Below, piece by piece: positions 34,736 to 47,100 of a DNA stretch of 64,000 nt (position 1 is its first letter; every line of letters begins with the position of its first letter). The position numbers and the translations under genes were made by a program. Below the pieces are notes generated by a model that did no database searches, was not told the origin of the DNA, and was given only the letters and a program-made list of their open reading frames with translations. This DNA comes from Nematostella vectensis (lineage: Eukaryota; Cnidaria; Anthozoa; Actiniaria; Edwardsiidae): positions 17,039,075-17,103,074 of the forward strand of contig NC_064038.1 in assembly GCF_932526225.1 (NCBI RefSeq), read 5' to 3'.

Positions 34736-35918
34736 AGAAATACAGGAGAATACAGGGAAATACAGGAGAATACAGGAAAAACCAGGGAATAATAGAAAAA
34801 CCAGGGGAATAACGGAAAATACAGGGAAATACAGGAGAATACATGGAAATACAGGAGAATACAGGTAAATACAGAAGAATACAGGGAAATACAGGGAAAT
34901 ACAGGAGAATACAGGAAAATACAGGAGAATACAGAAAATACAAGAGAAGACAGGGAAATACAAGAGAATACAGGGAAATACAGGAGAATACAGGGAAAAA
35001 CAGGAGAATACAGGGATATACTGGAGAAAACAGGGGAATACAAGGAAATACAGGAGAATACAGGGAAATACAGGACAATACAGGGAAATACAGGAGAATA
35101 CAAATACAGGAGAATACAGGAAAATACATGGAAATACAGGGAAGTACAGGGAAATACAGGAGAATACAGGAACATGAAGGGAAATACATGAGAATACAGG
35201 AAAATACAAGGAAATACAGAAGAAACCAGGGAATAATGGAAAAACCAGGGGAGTAAAGAGGAATAACGGAAAATACAGGGAAATACAGGAGAATACAGGG
35301 AAATACAGAATAATACAGGGAAATACAGGAAAATACAGGGAAATACAGGAGAATACAGGAAAATACAGGGAAATACAGGAGAATACAGGGAAATACAGGA
35401 GAATACAGGAAAATACAGGGAAATACAGGAGAATACAGGAAAATACAAGGAAAAACAGGAGAATTCAGGAAAATACAGGAGAATACAGGGAAATACAGGA
35501 GAATACAGGGAAATACAGGAGAATACATGGAAATACAGGGGAATACAGGAGAATACAGGAACATGAAGGGAAATACATGAGAATACAGGAAAATACAAGG
35601 AAATACAGAAGAATACATGAGAATACAGGGAAATACAGAAGAATAAGGGAAAAACCAGGGAATAATGGAAAAACCAGGGGAATAAAGGGGAATAACGGAA
35701 AATACAGGGAAATACAGGAGAATACAGGGAAATACGGGCTAATACAGGGAAATACAGGAGAATACATTGAAATACAGGAGAATACAGGGAAATACAGGAG
35801 AATACAGGAAATACAGGCTAATACAGGGAAATACAGGATAATACAGGGAAATACAGGAGAATACATTGAAATACAGGAGGATACAGGGAAATACAGGAGA
35901 ATACAGGGAAATACAGAA

Positions 35919-36027
35919 GAAGTCTTATTAAAGACGAAAATTTGGCAGAGTCGATTTCCAGTTTTTGGTGTATTGTATTCATTGTTCTGGTACGAGATAG
36001 CGACAGTTTGGGCTTTTTGATTCTATG
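35919..36027. repeat. 109-bp insert, copy 3
   Basis: Same block, 1,292 bp after copy 2. The following base differs (CTATGGG rather than CTATGAG), and this change is shared with copy 4, so copies 3 and 4 form a subgroup. Confidence 0.9.
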
Positions 36028-37091
36028 GGAAATACAGGAGAATACAGGGAAATACAGGAGAATACAGGGAAATACAGGAGAATACAGGAAAAACCAGGGA
36101 ATAATAGAAAAACCAGGGGAATAACGGAAAATACAGGGAAATACAGGAGAATACATGGAAATACAGGAGAATACAGGGAAATACAGAAGAATACAGGGAA
36201 ATACAGGATAATACAGGGAAATACAGGAGAATACAGGGAAATACAGGAGAATACAGGGATATACTGGAGAAAACAAGGGAATACAAGGAAATACAGGAGA
36301 ATACAGGGAAATACAGGAGAATACAAATACAGGAGAATACAGGGAAATACAGGAAAATACATGGAAATACAGGGAAATACAGGGGAATACAGGAGAATAC
36401 AGGGAAATACAGGGGAATACAGGAGAATACAGGAACATGAAGGGAAATACATGAGAATACAGGAAAATACAAGGAAATACAGAAGAATACATGAGAATAC
36501 AGGGAAATACAGAAGAATACAGGAAAAACCAGGGGAATAAAGGGGAATAACGGAAAATACATGGAAATACAGGAGAATACAGGGAAATACAGGAGAATAC
36601 AGGGAAATACAGGAGAATACAGGAAATACAGGCTAATACAGGGAAATACAGGGAAATACAGGATAATACAGGGAAATACAGGAGAATACATTGAAATACA
36701 GGAGAATACAGGGGGATACAGGAAAATACAGAAAAATACAGGGAAATACATGAGAAAACAGGGAAATACAGGAGAAACAGGGAAATACAGGAGAATACAT
36801 TGAAATACAGGAGAATACAGGGGGATACAGGAAAATACAGAAAAATACAGGGAAATACATGAGAAAACAGGGAAATACAGGAGAAACAGGGAAATACAGG
36901 AGAATACAGGGAAATACAGGGGAATACAGGGAAATACAGGAGAATACATGGAAATACAGGGGAATACAGGAGAATACAGGAACATGAAGGGAAATACATG
37001 AGAATACAGGAAAATACAGGGAAATACAGGAGAATACATTGAAATACAGGAGGATACAGGGAAATACAGGAGAATACAGGGAAATACAGAA

Positions 37092-37200
37092 GAAGTCTTA
37101 TTAAAGACGAAAATTTGGCAGAGTCGATTTCCAGTTTTTGGTGTATTGTATTCATTGTTCTGGTACGAGATAGCGACAGTTTGGGCTTTTTGATTCTATG
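37092..37200. repeat. 109-bp insert, copy 4
   Basis: Same block, 1,173 bp after copy 3, with the same CTATGGG right border as copy 3. No further copy is present to the right, where the array becomes more diverged. Confidence 0.9.
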
Positions 37201-39599
37201 GGAAATACAGGAGAATACAGGGAAATACAGGAGAATACAGGGAAATACAGGAGAATACAGGGAAATACAGGAGAATACAGGAAAAACCAGGGAATAATAG
37301 AAAAACCAGGGGAATAACGGAAAATACAGGGAAATACAGGAGAATACATGGAAATACAGGAGAATACAGGGAAATACAGAAGAATACAGGGAAATACAGG
37401 ATAATACAGGGAAATACAGGAGAATACAGGGAAATACAGGAGAATACAGGGATATACTGGAGAAAACAGGGGAATACAAGGAAAAACAGGAGAATTCAGG
37501 AAAATACAGGGAAATACAGGAGAATACAGGGAAATACAGGAGAATACAGGAAAATACAGGGAAATACAGGAGAATACAGGGAAATACAGGAAACAGGGAA
37601 ATACAAGGAAAAACAGGAGAATTAAGGAAAATACAGGGAAATACAGGAGAATACAGGGAAATACAGGAGAATACAGGGAAATACAGGAGAATACATGGAA
37701 ATACAGGGGAATACAGGAGAATACAGGAACATGAAGGGAAATACATGAGAATACAGGAAAATACAAGGAAATACAGAAGAATACATGAGAATACAGGGAA
37801 ATACAGAAGAATACAGGAAAAACCAGGGAATAATGGAAAAACCAGGGGAATCAAGGGGAATAACGGAAAATACAGGAGAATACAGGAGAATACAGGAAAT
37901 ACGGGCTAATACAGGGAAATACAGGAGAATACATTGAAATACAGGAGAATACAGGGAAATACAGGAGAATACAGGAAAATACAGGGAAATACAGGAGAAT
38001 ACATGGAAATACAGGAAACAGGGGAATACAAGGAAAAACAGGAGAATTCAGGAAAATACAGGGAAATACAGGAGAATACAGGGAAATACAGGAGAATACA
38101 GGAAATACAGGCTAATACAGGATAATACAGGGAAATACAGGAGAATACATTGAAATACAGGAGAATACAGGGGGATACAGGAAAATACAGAAAAATACAG
38201 GGAAATACAGGAGAATACAGGGAAATACAGGAGAAACAGGGAAATACAGGAGAATACAGGGAAATACAGGGGAATCATGGGAATACAGGAGAATACAGGA
38301 ACATGAAGGGAAATACATGAGAATACAGGAAAATACAAGGAAATACAGAAGAATACATGAGAATACAGGGAAATACAGGGGAATACAGGGAAATACAGGA
38401 GAAACAGGGAAATACAGGAGAATACAGGGAAATACAGGGGAATCATGGGAATACAGGAGAATACAGGAACATGAAGGGAAATACATGAGAATACAGGAAA
38501 ATACAAGGAAATACAGAAGAATACAGGGAAATACAGGAGAATACGGGAAAAACCAGGGAATAATGGAAAAACCAGGGGAATAACGGAAAATACAGGGAAA
38601 TACAGGAGAACACAGGAAATACAGGCTAATACAGGGAAATACAGGATAATACAGGGAAATACAGGAGAATACATTGAAATACAGGAGAATACAGGGGGAT
38701 ACAGGAAAATACAGAAAAAAAAACAGGAAAATACAGGAGAAACAGGGAAATACAGGAGAATACAGGGAAATACAGGGGAATCATGGGAATACAGGAGAAT
38801 ACAGGAACATGAAGGGAAATACATGAGAATACAGGAAAATACAAGGAAATACAGAAGAATACATGAGAATACTGGGAAATACAGGAAAAACTAGGGAATA
38901 AAGGAAAAACCAGGGGAATAAAGGGGAATAACGGAAAATACAGGTAAATACAGGATAATACAGGGAAATACAGGAGAAAACATTGAAATACAGGAGAATA
39001 CAGGGAATTACAGGAGAAAACATTGAAATACAGGAGAATACAGGAAAATACAGGCTAATACAGGGAAATTCAGGAGAATACATTGAAATGCAGGAGAATA
39101 CAGGGAAATACAGAAGTATACAGGGAATACAGGAGAATACAGGGAAAAACAGGAGAATACATGGAAATACAGGAGAATACAGAGAAATACAAGAGAAGAC
39201 AGGGAAATACAAGAGAATACAGGAAAATACAGGGAAAAACAGGAGAATACATGGAAATACAAGGAATACATGGGAATACAGGGAAATACAGGTGAATATA
39301 GGGAAATGCAAGGAAATACAGGAGAATACAGGAAAATACAGAAGAATTCAGGGAAATACAGTAGAATGCAGGGAAATACAAGGGAATATAGGAGAATACA
39401 GGGGGAATACAGGAGAATTCAGGAAAATACAGAAGAATACAGGGAAATACAGGAGAATACAGGGAAGTACAGGAGAATACAGGGAAACACAGGACAATAC
39501 AGGGAAATACAGAAGAATATAGGAGAATACAGAAAAATACAGGAGAATACAAAAAGGGCGGGTTACTGGTGAAGGGGTGACAAGATTACAATCGGTGCT

Positions 39600-42010
39600 C
39601 TAGAGGGCCAATGCCCTGGCATATGGGAGAAAGGCAGGGAATGCTTGGTCTCGGGCCCTGGTTAACTCTGTTGTCACCTACGTGGCCGACTACCTGAGGA
39701 AACGGTGCGCAGCGCGTTTTTTAGAGATGACAAAGAAATGACTAAACAAGCCAAGGTACTCGAAACCGACGAGAAATTAGGAAGATCTCTTTCGCCTAGA
39801 CAGAAAGTTGGAGATCAAAGTTGGTAACACTCTCTAGAATTCCGTGAAATACAAGAGAGGATGCACACAAATCTACATGTGACAACAATGTATCGAGCTC
39901 TCGACGGACCCGCCTGTTCAAACGTGCATGGGCTCTATCTCGTGACCAAAACAGTGTTGCAATCACGCCATGAAAACACGCGACGCATAAAAACGGGAAG
40001 CACTCTTCTGCTGCCATAAAAAGGGCAATCCCAAGGAGGGCCCGCATATGGCTCTGTGGTCACGTTGATAGTCACGCAAACTGTACCGATCGAGATAAGA
40101 CAACGTGACAGGGCGTTTACAGCCGAGACGGCACATAATCCTACCATCAGCCTACCAAGAGTGCACCGAAGCTACGCACTCGATGGGCGGCGCAAAAGGG
40201 TATCGTTTCAAGAAGTGGTTGCAGAGGGAATACATAAGCCTACACCCCTCAAATATCGAGATGTCTGGCAGCATGTGCAAGTCGAGTCGAAAGTTTGGAA
40301 CAGCGGAGAGAATCAAGCAATCTCACCCGCATATCGACCTGCGTGCAGCCTCGGGTGCGGGGATAGATTATTTGGCTGATCGTTTGACGCCATCGAGTAT
40401 GGATTCCCTACGGACGTGTATCGTCGCTCCAACTTCGAGGGAAGGATCTAAGGGAAGTCCTCCGGTTTACGGACGCTCACTGAATGGGAGTTCTCCTTAC
40501 ACATCGGGCCGTATAGGACAGAACTCAAAGTCCTGCTCGATTCTTGTGATCTCATCAATGCCACTGCACGGGAGCACTGTTCAGCGTTGGGAAAAGGTAC
40601 TGCATTAGATTTCCGCAGTCAAACAACAAAAGCAAAGACTCTCTGTATCCCAGGGGTCGTGACCTTGCGGTGCGTTTCGTGGGCAAATGTGCCCGCCACG
40701 CAGATGAATCATCTATCGTGGTGTGCGACTGAGAAGAGGCGGCGTATCTGACAAATTTGTGTTAACATGCACCGATAATCTCCTTAACTTTGAGCACGCG
40801 GACAGGGCACACCTGATCCAAACAGGACGGGAAACGACGTTCCCAGTGGTATCACATTCGCGCCTTCGTGCAAGCTCACACCAACATGGTCATACGTAGG
40901 ATGCTGCGAAGATTCCCGCGAGATGATGTGCTCAGAGTTTGCACAGATGCTATATATATCAAACTGGTGCCCGATGAAGTGCGACGATGTCTGGTAGAAA
41001 AGGGCCCAAGATATGGCTAGTGGCGTCACAAACAGCCTCAGACTGGCGTCCGGAGGCTGCTTGGCAGCCCAAGCTTAGCTTGCACAATGAGCAAAGCAAT
41101 GCGCAACCCTTGCCAGCAGACCTTAAAGCTGTTTCATCAGCGAGACTCTATCTGACTGGTCAGGGCGGTACGGGAAATAAAGAGTGAGCCGTGAAATGGG
41201 CGAACTATCGCCGTGCTCACCCCGGAAAATGACCTAGCGGATGATCATCGCACAATCCCCGCCTCCACAATAGCGAGTAGCCTGTAAACGCGCAGACGTA
41301 TCACCACTATCCTCGCATTCCCGCCGACAAGCCAATAGAGGACTGGGACAAACTGAGTTATCTCACTGAGGTTGTCATTATCGACGAATGCTGCAAAATC
41401 CAGACCAAGTGCGGCGCACCATCCGAATATCTGGTTAGCCGTCCCATATTATGCTCCAGGAATGGGCTGACGCTATAAACGTGCTCTGTTTTGACACCGA
41501 CTATCGATGCGTATATGCAAAACGATCGGGCTCGTGCCAAAGCAAGCTGCAATGCAACGCCACGCCTCGCTCTCACTTCAAGACATAAAGGGCCGCGTGT
41601 GGCGCCAGACTGACGGTTGGCCATGCAGTTTGAAACAGCTTTGAGCCAAACAAGGCCAAACAAGCCAAACAAGACAGGAAAAGACCTTTCAGCAACCTCG
41701 CCGTCTCTTGATTATAGACCACAGCCTAGAGGGCTCGATCACAAATGCTGTATACGCATTTCCCGCGTGCGACACGCCGACAAGATAATCCACAGAACCA
41801 CAGAACTTCAGGCTACGCCCAGTGAAGCGTTACGCGATACAGGATCACCAAAAGGAAAAATACACAGGCTGACAGTAGTCAGCATGTGATGGTATGATGA
41901 TTGCTGCCGCCGAAAAGAAGTGCACCGTTGTGTGCGACCAAGGGCTGTTACAGGGTTACAGAAAATCTCACCCTCAGAGCTTCAGCATCGATCGCCTTGA
42001 GACGGTCAGG
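39600..42010 (+). pseudogene. Relic of a mobile-element polymerase/helicase gene
   Basis: A GC-richer stretch carries many protein-like open blocks in shifting + frames. A 57-codon block (40,847-41,020) contains a polymerase-palm-like motif VCTDAIYIKL at 40,937-40,966. The next block ends in LTGQGGTGNKE (41,152-41,184), a Walker A P-loop with the usual Lys-Thr replaced by Asn-Lys. After about 60 codons, VVIIDECCK (41,371-41,397) fits a Walker B/DE box. This order suggests a fused DNA polymerase-helicase protein, as in some large selfish DNA elements. Upstream open blocks (39,838-40,017 and 40,056-40,379) may be its N-terminal part. Stops and frameshifts are frequent and the P-loop is broken, so it is dead. 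The class assignment is inference. Confidence 0.5.
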
Positions 42011-43570
42011 GGTGGCACAACAAGTTGAACGTCCTACTTACGTGCCTAAACTACAATAGTAGACACAAACGTTGAGGCTTACGTGTGCCTACTGATGAGT
42101 GCAAGTTATAGCATGCTACTCGTTTCGCCTCTGACGCTTTTGTGGGTCTTCTGCGTTTTTGGGGTTGTTATCAGGGATTCAATTTTTTGTGTGCGCCAGT
42201 CTCGAGCGTAGGGGAGGTAGCGAGTTACAATGATCCCAAAGTTTCCACCCCACGACAGACACGTAAAGCAATATTCCGAACAGGGACTGCAAAAGTTTTA
42301 CGCTCCGCCAGACTTGACATTCTTTCACTGAACGACTGCGAGTTTTGATTGATTGTTTTGATTCTGATGCTATTGGTTGGAGCTCGTAGCTCGTAGCAGA
42401 TCATTCTCGATTCTAGGCTATGAGACATCAAAGTTATTTGGTCCTCCAGCGCTTAGTTTTTTGCATCAGAGAGTCGCCATCCTCATTTTCTTGGGCATCG
42501 TCGCGCGCATCGTTTTCGCGCAAGCCTTCGCCCCAAAATTACTGCAGCCTTTGTGTCCCGATTCCAAACTTTCGCCGCGCCCATCCGAATGACATAGTCC
42601 CACAACCGCCGAATCTAGTTTTTTCCCCCTTTGTCAATATTTTCGCGAGAGGAATCGTGTTTTGACTAGAACAACCTAGCGTCTAATTGGTTTGGGATGG
42701 ACTTGTGTCACCTCTAGTCTAGGTTGGCTAGCGCAAAAAGCGGTTAAGTTATCGCGAGGGGCGAATTTGCCACCTAGTGTGTCCTAGCGAAATCGGCCTG
42801 AACCTTTTCACGACTTTACAACTACTACACAGTCCACAGGTCCATACCTAGACTATGCACGTGTTAATATGGGCTGGGTGCAGCTTAAAACGAACTAGCT
42901 GGCGATAACGTGCACATCCGCGACCATGACCTTTTATTGCCGATGACAGATCATTCAAGCGTAATGTCTACATTCAGTCTGCGTTCTTATTTTTCCGAAC
43001 AGTTTGTTAATTTATCACGCTTTAGAGTATTCTGTACTTCTCGAACGATTTCTGGCCTTCGAAACTCATCTAAGACGCTAGAATCTAGAACGTGACCAGC
43101 ATGACGGGTGCTCTAGAATGTTCTATCGCCAAACGGGACATGACTAAGCGTCTGATCATGACCATGACCATGATCATGGACCATGATTATGATTCTTCGG
43201 CTAGGACTAGTGCACTCAAACTTCCATCACGGAAAGAGCAAAGAGATCCTCGGACATCGAATAGTTTTACAGGGGGATAAAGGCGTCGAGCGTACGAAAA
43301 AGAGGTTCTACGCTGGGGCGGGGCTAGTTCCGGGTTTAACTGGAAAGACCTTGTTATAGGACCAGCATTATGTTACTCATGATTAGTGGGGTATCGGGGG
43401 CAAGGCAAAACTAGGAAAATGGGCTGGGAGGCTCGGCGGGCCGGCCGGTTTCACTGAAACTCCCGAGTCCCCCTCAGTCCCGTACCTCTGCTTTACGAGC
43501 TTAGGTAGGGCAGGGTTGATCAAGCGAAACCAGGTTAAAAAAACAAAGTTTTCTAAGCAAAGCTCTTCAT
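42011..43570. other. Unique DNA, no gene recognised
   Basis: Short overlapping open frames around 42,142-42,348 and 42,377-42,665 have no recognised motif. A small CATGAC/CATGATC simple repeat lies at about 43,158-43,195. This may be the decayed end of the mobile element to the left, but I see no terminal repeat to prove it. Confidence 0.4.
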
Positions 43571-43593
43571 CTTCTGTCAATCCTTCTTCCCCG

Positions 43594-43700
43594 TTAGGTC
43601 CAACTATCCTCTCTCCCCATAAGGTCTAACTATACTCTCTTCCCATTAGGTCGAACTCTCCTTTCTCCCCTTAGGTAAAACTATATTCTCTCCTCGTTAG
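43594..43700. repeat. Four-copy 26-bp repeat (TTAGGTC-AACT-TCTC)
   Basis: AGGTC/AGGTA/AGGCC anchors at 43,596, 43,622, 43,648, 43,673 and 43,699 mark four units of 25-26 bp, each with a C/T-rich tail. Lies downstream of the ADAL terminal exon. Confidence 0.8.
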
Positions 43701-43739
43701 GCCAAGCTTCAACAGTGTTTAAGCTCAAATAATGCGCAA

Positions 43740-43745
43740 TTTATT
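43740..43745 (-). promoter_or_regulatory. ADAL: Possible polyadenylation signal for ADAL
   Basis: An AATAAA hexamer on the minus strand lies about 220 bp downstream of the ADAL stop codon. It is the nearest good candidate I noticed; use is unproven. Confidence 0.4.
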
Positions 43746-43963
43746 TTTATCATAGCATATTTCACTTTATTAGGGTAAAATTCGCTTTTGAACTCCCTTG
43801 GTTATAAATCTTTGACCATTACACTTTGTTTAAAGGGTTATAGAAAAGCACCCTATGTGGTGTTTCTTAGATAAAACCTTTTTTAATATACTGTATGAAT
43901 ATTGACAAAATCTTTGGAACGAGGAAATGCGTCATTTTCATTAGTCTAGTTTCAAGGAAACCC

Positions 43964-44155
43964 TCAGCTAAAACATGCAAGCTTTTCGTTGTCAAACACT
44001 TCGCGCAGATCATCTTTGAGCTGATCATCAGCAAACACATGATCGATGGCTTTGTAAGATTTGTCCCAAACTTGACTTTTGGTCAGCTTTAAAGTGCTGG
44101 CCATGATGGCATACTCTTTAGACAAGCTTGTACGGAACACCCCTTTGTCATCAGT
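43964..44155 (-). CDS. ADAL: Adenosine deaminase-like protein, terminal exon
   Basis: After the acceptor TGTCTTTGCAG, the exon opens in frame with TDDKGVF and runs 63 codons to a TGA. ADAL (N6-methyl-AMP deaminase) is a cytosolic zinc-dependent member of the adenosine deaminase family that removes the methylamine from N6-methyl-AMP. TDD corresponds to the family motif with the aspartate that binds zinc. Downstream, LSKEYAIMASTLKLTKSQVW and the following DKSY-(10)-LKDDLRE helices match the ADAL C-terminus in spacing and length. There is no frameshift or internal stop. All other exons must lie upstream, beyond the 35-bp satellite and outside this window. Assignment is by recalled family similarity. 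Confidence 0.85.
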   Translation of the reverse strand, partial: TDDKGVFRTSLSKEYAIMASTLKLTKSQVWDKSYKAIDHVFADDQLKDDLREVFDNEKLACFS

Positions 44156-47100
44156 CTGCAAAGACATATGGTGACATATGGTCACATAAGATTTGAAAGT
44201 CACAAAATGATCAGTCAGTCATTCACATATGACAAAGGGATTATTGGTGGTGTTCTTACACAAATGACAAAGTGGCGATTGGTGGTGTTCTTACACAAAT
44301 GACAAAGTGGCGATTGGTGGTGTTCTTACACAAATGACAAAGTGGCGATTGGTGGTGTTCTTACACAAATGACAAAGTGGCGATTGGTGGTGTTCTTACA
44401 CAAATGACAAAGTGGCGATTGGTGGTGTTCTTACACAAATGACAAAGTGGCGATTGGTGGTGTTCTTACACAAATGACAAAGTGGCGATTGGTGGTGTTC
44501 TTACACAAATGACAAAGTGGCGATTGGTGGTGTACTTACACATATGACAAAGTGGCGATTGGTGGTGTACTTACCACATATGACAAAGTGGCGATTGGTG
44601 GTGTACTTACACATATGACAAAGTGGCGATTGGTGGTGTACTTACACAAATGACAAAGTGGCGATTGGTGGTGTACTTACACAAATGACAAAGTGGCGAT
44701 TGGTGGTGTTCTTACACAAATGACAAAGTGGTGGTTGGTGGTGTACTTTCACAAATGACAAAGTGGCGATTGGTGGTGTACTTTCACAAATGACAAAGTG
44801 GCGGTTGGTGGTGTACATTCACCTATACAAAGGGATGATTGGTGGTGTACTTACACATATGACAAAGTGGTGGTTGGTGGTGTACTTACACATATGACAA
44901 AGTGGCGGTTGGTGGTGTACTTACACATATGACAAAGTGGCGGTTGGTGGTGTACTTACACATATGACAAAGTGGCGGTTGGTGGTGTACTTTCACCTAT
45001 ACAAAGGGATGATTGAAGGTGTACTTACACATATGACAAAGTGGCGGTTGGTGGTGTACTTACACACATGACAAAGTGGCGGTTGGTGGTGTACTTTCGC
45101 AAATGACAAAGTGGCGATTGGTGGTGTACTTTCGCAAATGACAAAGTGGCGATTGGTGGTGTTCTTACACAAATGACAAAGTGGCGATTGGTGGTTTACT
45201 TAAACATATGACAAAGTGGCGATTGGTGGTGTACTTACACATATGACAAAGTGGCGATTGGTGGTGTACTTTCACAAATGACAAAGTGGCGATTGGTGGT
45301 GTACTTTCGCAAATGACAAAGTGGCGATTGGTGGTGTACTTTCGCAAATGACAAAGTGGCGATTGGTGGTGTACTTTCGCAAATGACAAAGTGGCGATTG
45401 GTGGTGTACTTTCGCAAATGACAAAGTGGCGATTGGTGGTGTACTTTCGCAAATGACAAAGTGGCGATTGGTGGTGTACTTTCGCAAATGACAAAGTGGC
45501 GATTGGTGGTGTACTTTCGCAAATGACAAAGTGGCGATTGGTGGTGTTCTTACACAAATGACAAAGTGGCGATTGGTGGTTTACTTAAACATATGACAAA
45601 GTGGCGATTGGTGGTGTACTTACACATATGACAAAGTGGCGATTGGTGGTGTACTTTCACAAATGACAAAGTGGCGATTGGTGGTGTACTTTCGCAAATG
45701 ACAAAGTGGCGATTGGTGGTGTACTTTCGCAAATGACAAAGTGGCGATTGGTGGTGTACTTTCGCAAATGACAAAGTGGCGATTGGTGGTGTACTTTCGC
45801 AAATGACAAAGTGGCGATTGGTGGTGTACTTTCGCAAATGACAAAGTGGCGATTGGTGGTGTACTTTCGCAAATGACAAAGTGGCGATTGGTGGTGTACT
45901 TTCACAAATGACAAAGTGGCGATTGGTGGTGTACTTTCACAAATGACAAAGTGGCGATGGGTGGTGTACTTTCACAAATGACAAAGTGGCGATGGGTGGT
46001 GTACTTTCACAAATGACAAAGTGGCGATGGGTGGTGTACTTTCACAAATGACAAAGTGGCGATGGGTGGTGTACTTTCACAAATGACAAAGTGGCGATGG
46101 GTGGTGTACTTTCACAAATGACAAAGTGGCGATGGGTGGTGTACTTTCACAAATGACAAAGTGGCGATGGGTGGTGTACTTTCACAAATGACAAAGTGGC
46201 GATGGGTGGTGTACTTTCACAAATGACAAAGTGGCGATGGGTGGTGTACTTTCACAAATGACAAAGTGGCGATGGGTGGTGTACTTTCACAAATGACAAA
46301 GTGGCGATGGGTGGTGTACTTTCACAAATGACAAAGTGGCGGTTGGTGGTGTACTTTCACAAATGACAAAGTGGCGGTTGGTGGTGTACTTTCACAAAAG
46401 ACAAAGTGGCGGTTGGTGGTGTACTTTCACAAAAGACAAAGTGGCGGTTGGTGGTGTACTTTCACAAATGACAAAGTGGCGGTTGGTGGTGTACTTTCAC
46501 AAATGACAAAGTGGCGGTTGGTGGTGTACTTACACACATGACAAAGTGGCGGTTGGTGGTGTACTTACACACATGACAAAGTGGCGGTTGGTGGTGTACT
46601 TACACACATGACAAAGTGGCGGTTGGTGGTGTACTTACACATATGACAAAGTGGCGGTTGGTGGTGTACTTACACATATGACAAAGGGATGATTGGTGGT
46701 GTACTTACACATATGACAAAGGGATGATTGGTGGTGTACTTACACATTTGACAAAGGGATGATTGGTGGTGTACTTACACATTTGACAAAGGGATGATTG
46801 GTGGTGTACTTACACATATGACAAAGGGATGATTGGTGGTGTACTTACACATATGACAAAGTGGCGATTGGTGGTGTACTTTCACAAATGACAAAGTGGC
46901 GATTGGTGGTGTACTTTCACAAATGACAAAGTGGCGATTGGTGGTGTACTTTCGCAAATGACAAAGTGGGGGTTGGTGGTGTACTTTCACAAATGACAAA
47001 GTGGCGGTTGGTGGTGTACTTTCACAAATGACAAAGTGGCGATTGGTGGTGTACTTTCACAAATGACAAAGTGGCGATTGGTGGTGTACTTTCGCAAATG

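Larger units (their letters stand above)
33005..39552 (+). repeat. 20-bp satellite, major array (GAATACAGGGAAATACAG)
   Basis: About 6.5 kb of a 20-bp dimer made from two related 10-mers, GAGAATACAG and GGAAATACAG. Variants (CATGAGAATAC, AAACCAGGGAATAA, GAACATGAAGG, GCTAATACAGG) recur in the same order and define higher-order blocks, such as a 1,020-bp period between 33,261 and 34,281. Four 109-bp non-satellite inserts interrupt it. Towards the right end (38,900 on), units become more divergent. Long open frames on both strands are composition artefacts of a stop-poor unit whose length is not a multiple of three. Confidence 0.97.

Noticed and set aside
32696-37854. Very long minus-strand frames of Phe/Cys/Tyr/Pro/Val repeats across the 20-bp array
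   Set aside because: The 20-bp unit cycles through the frames and lacks stops. The frames run through the 109-bp inserts without any preserved coding pattern and overlap each other in different frames.
45165-45914. Minus-strand frames of a repeating Thr/Pro/His/Cys peptide in the 35-bp array
   Set aside because: This is the unit translated in three phases. There is no start or stop context beyond chance, and the region is probably an intron of ADAL.
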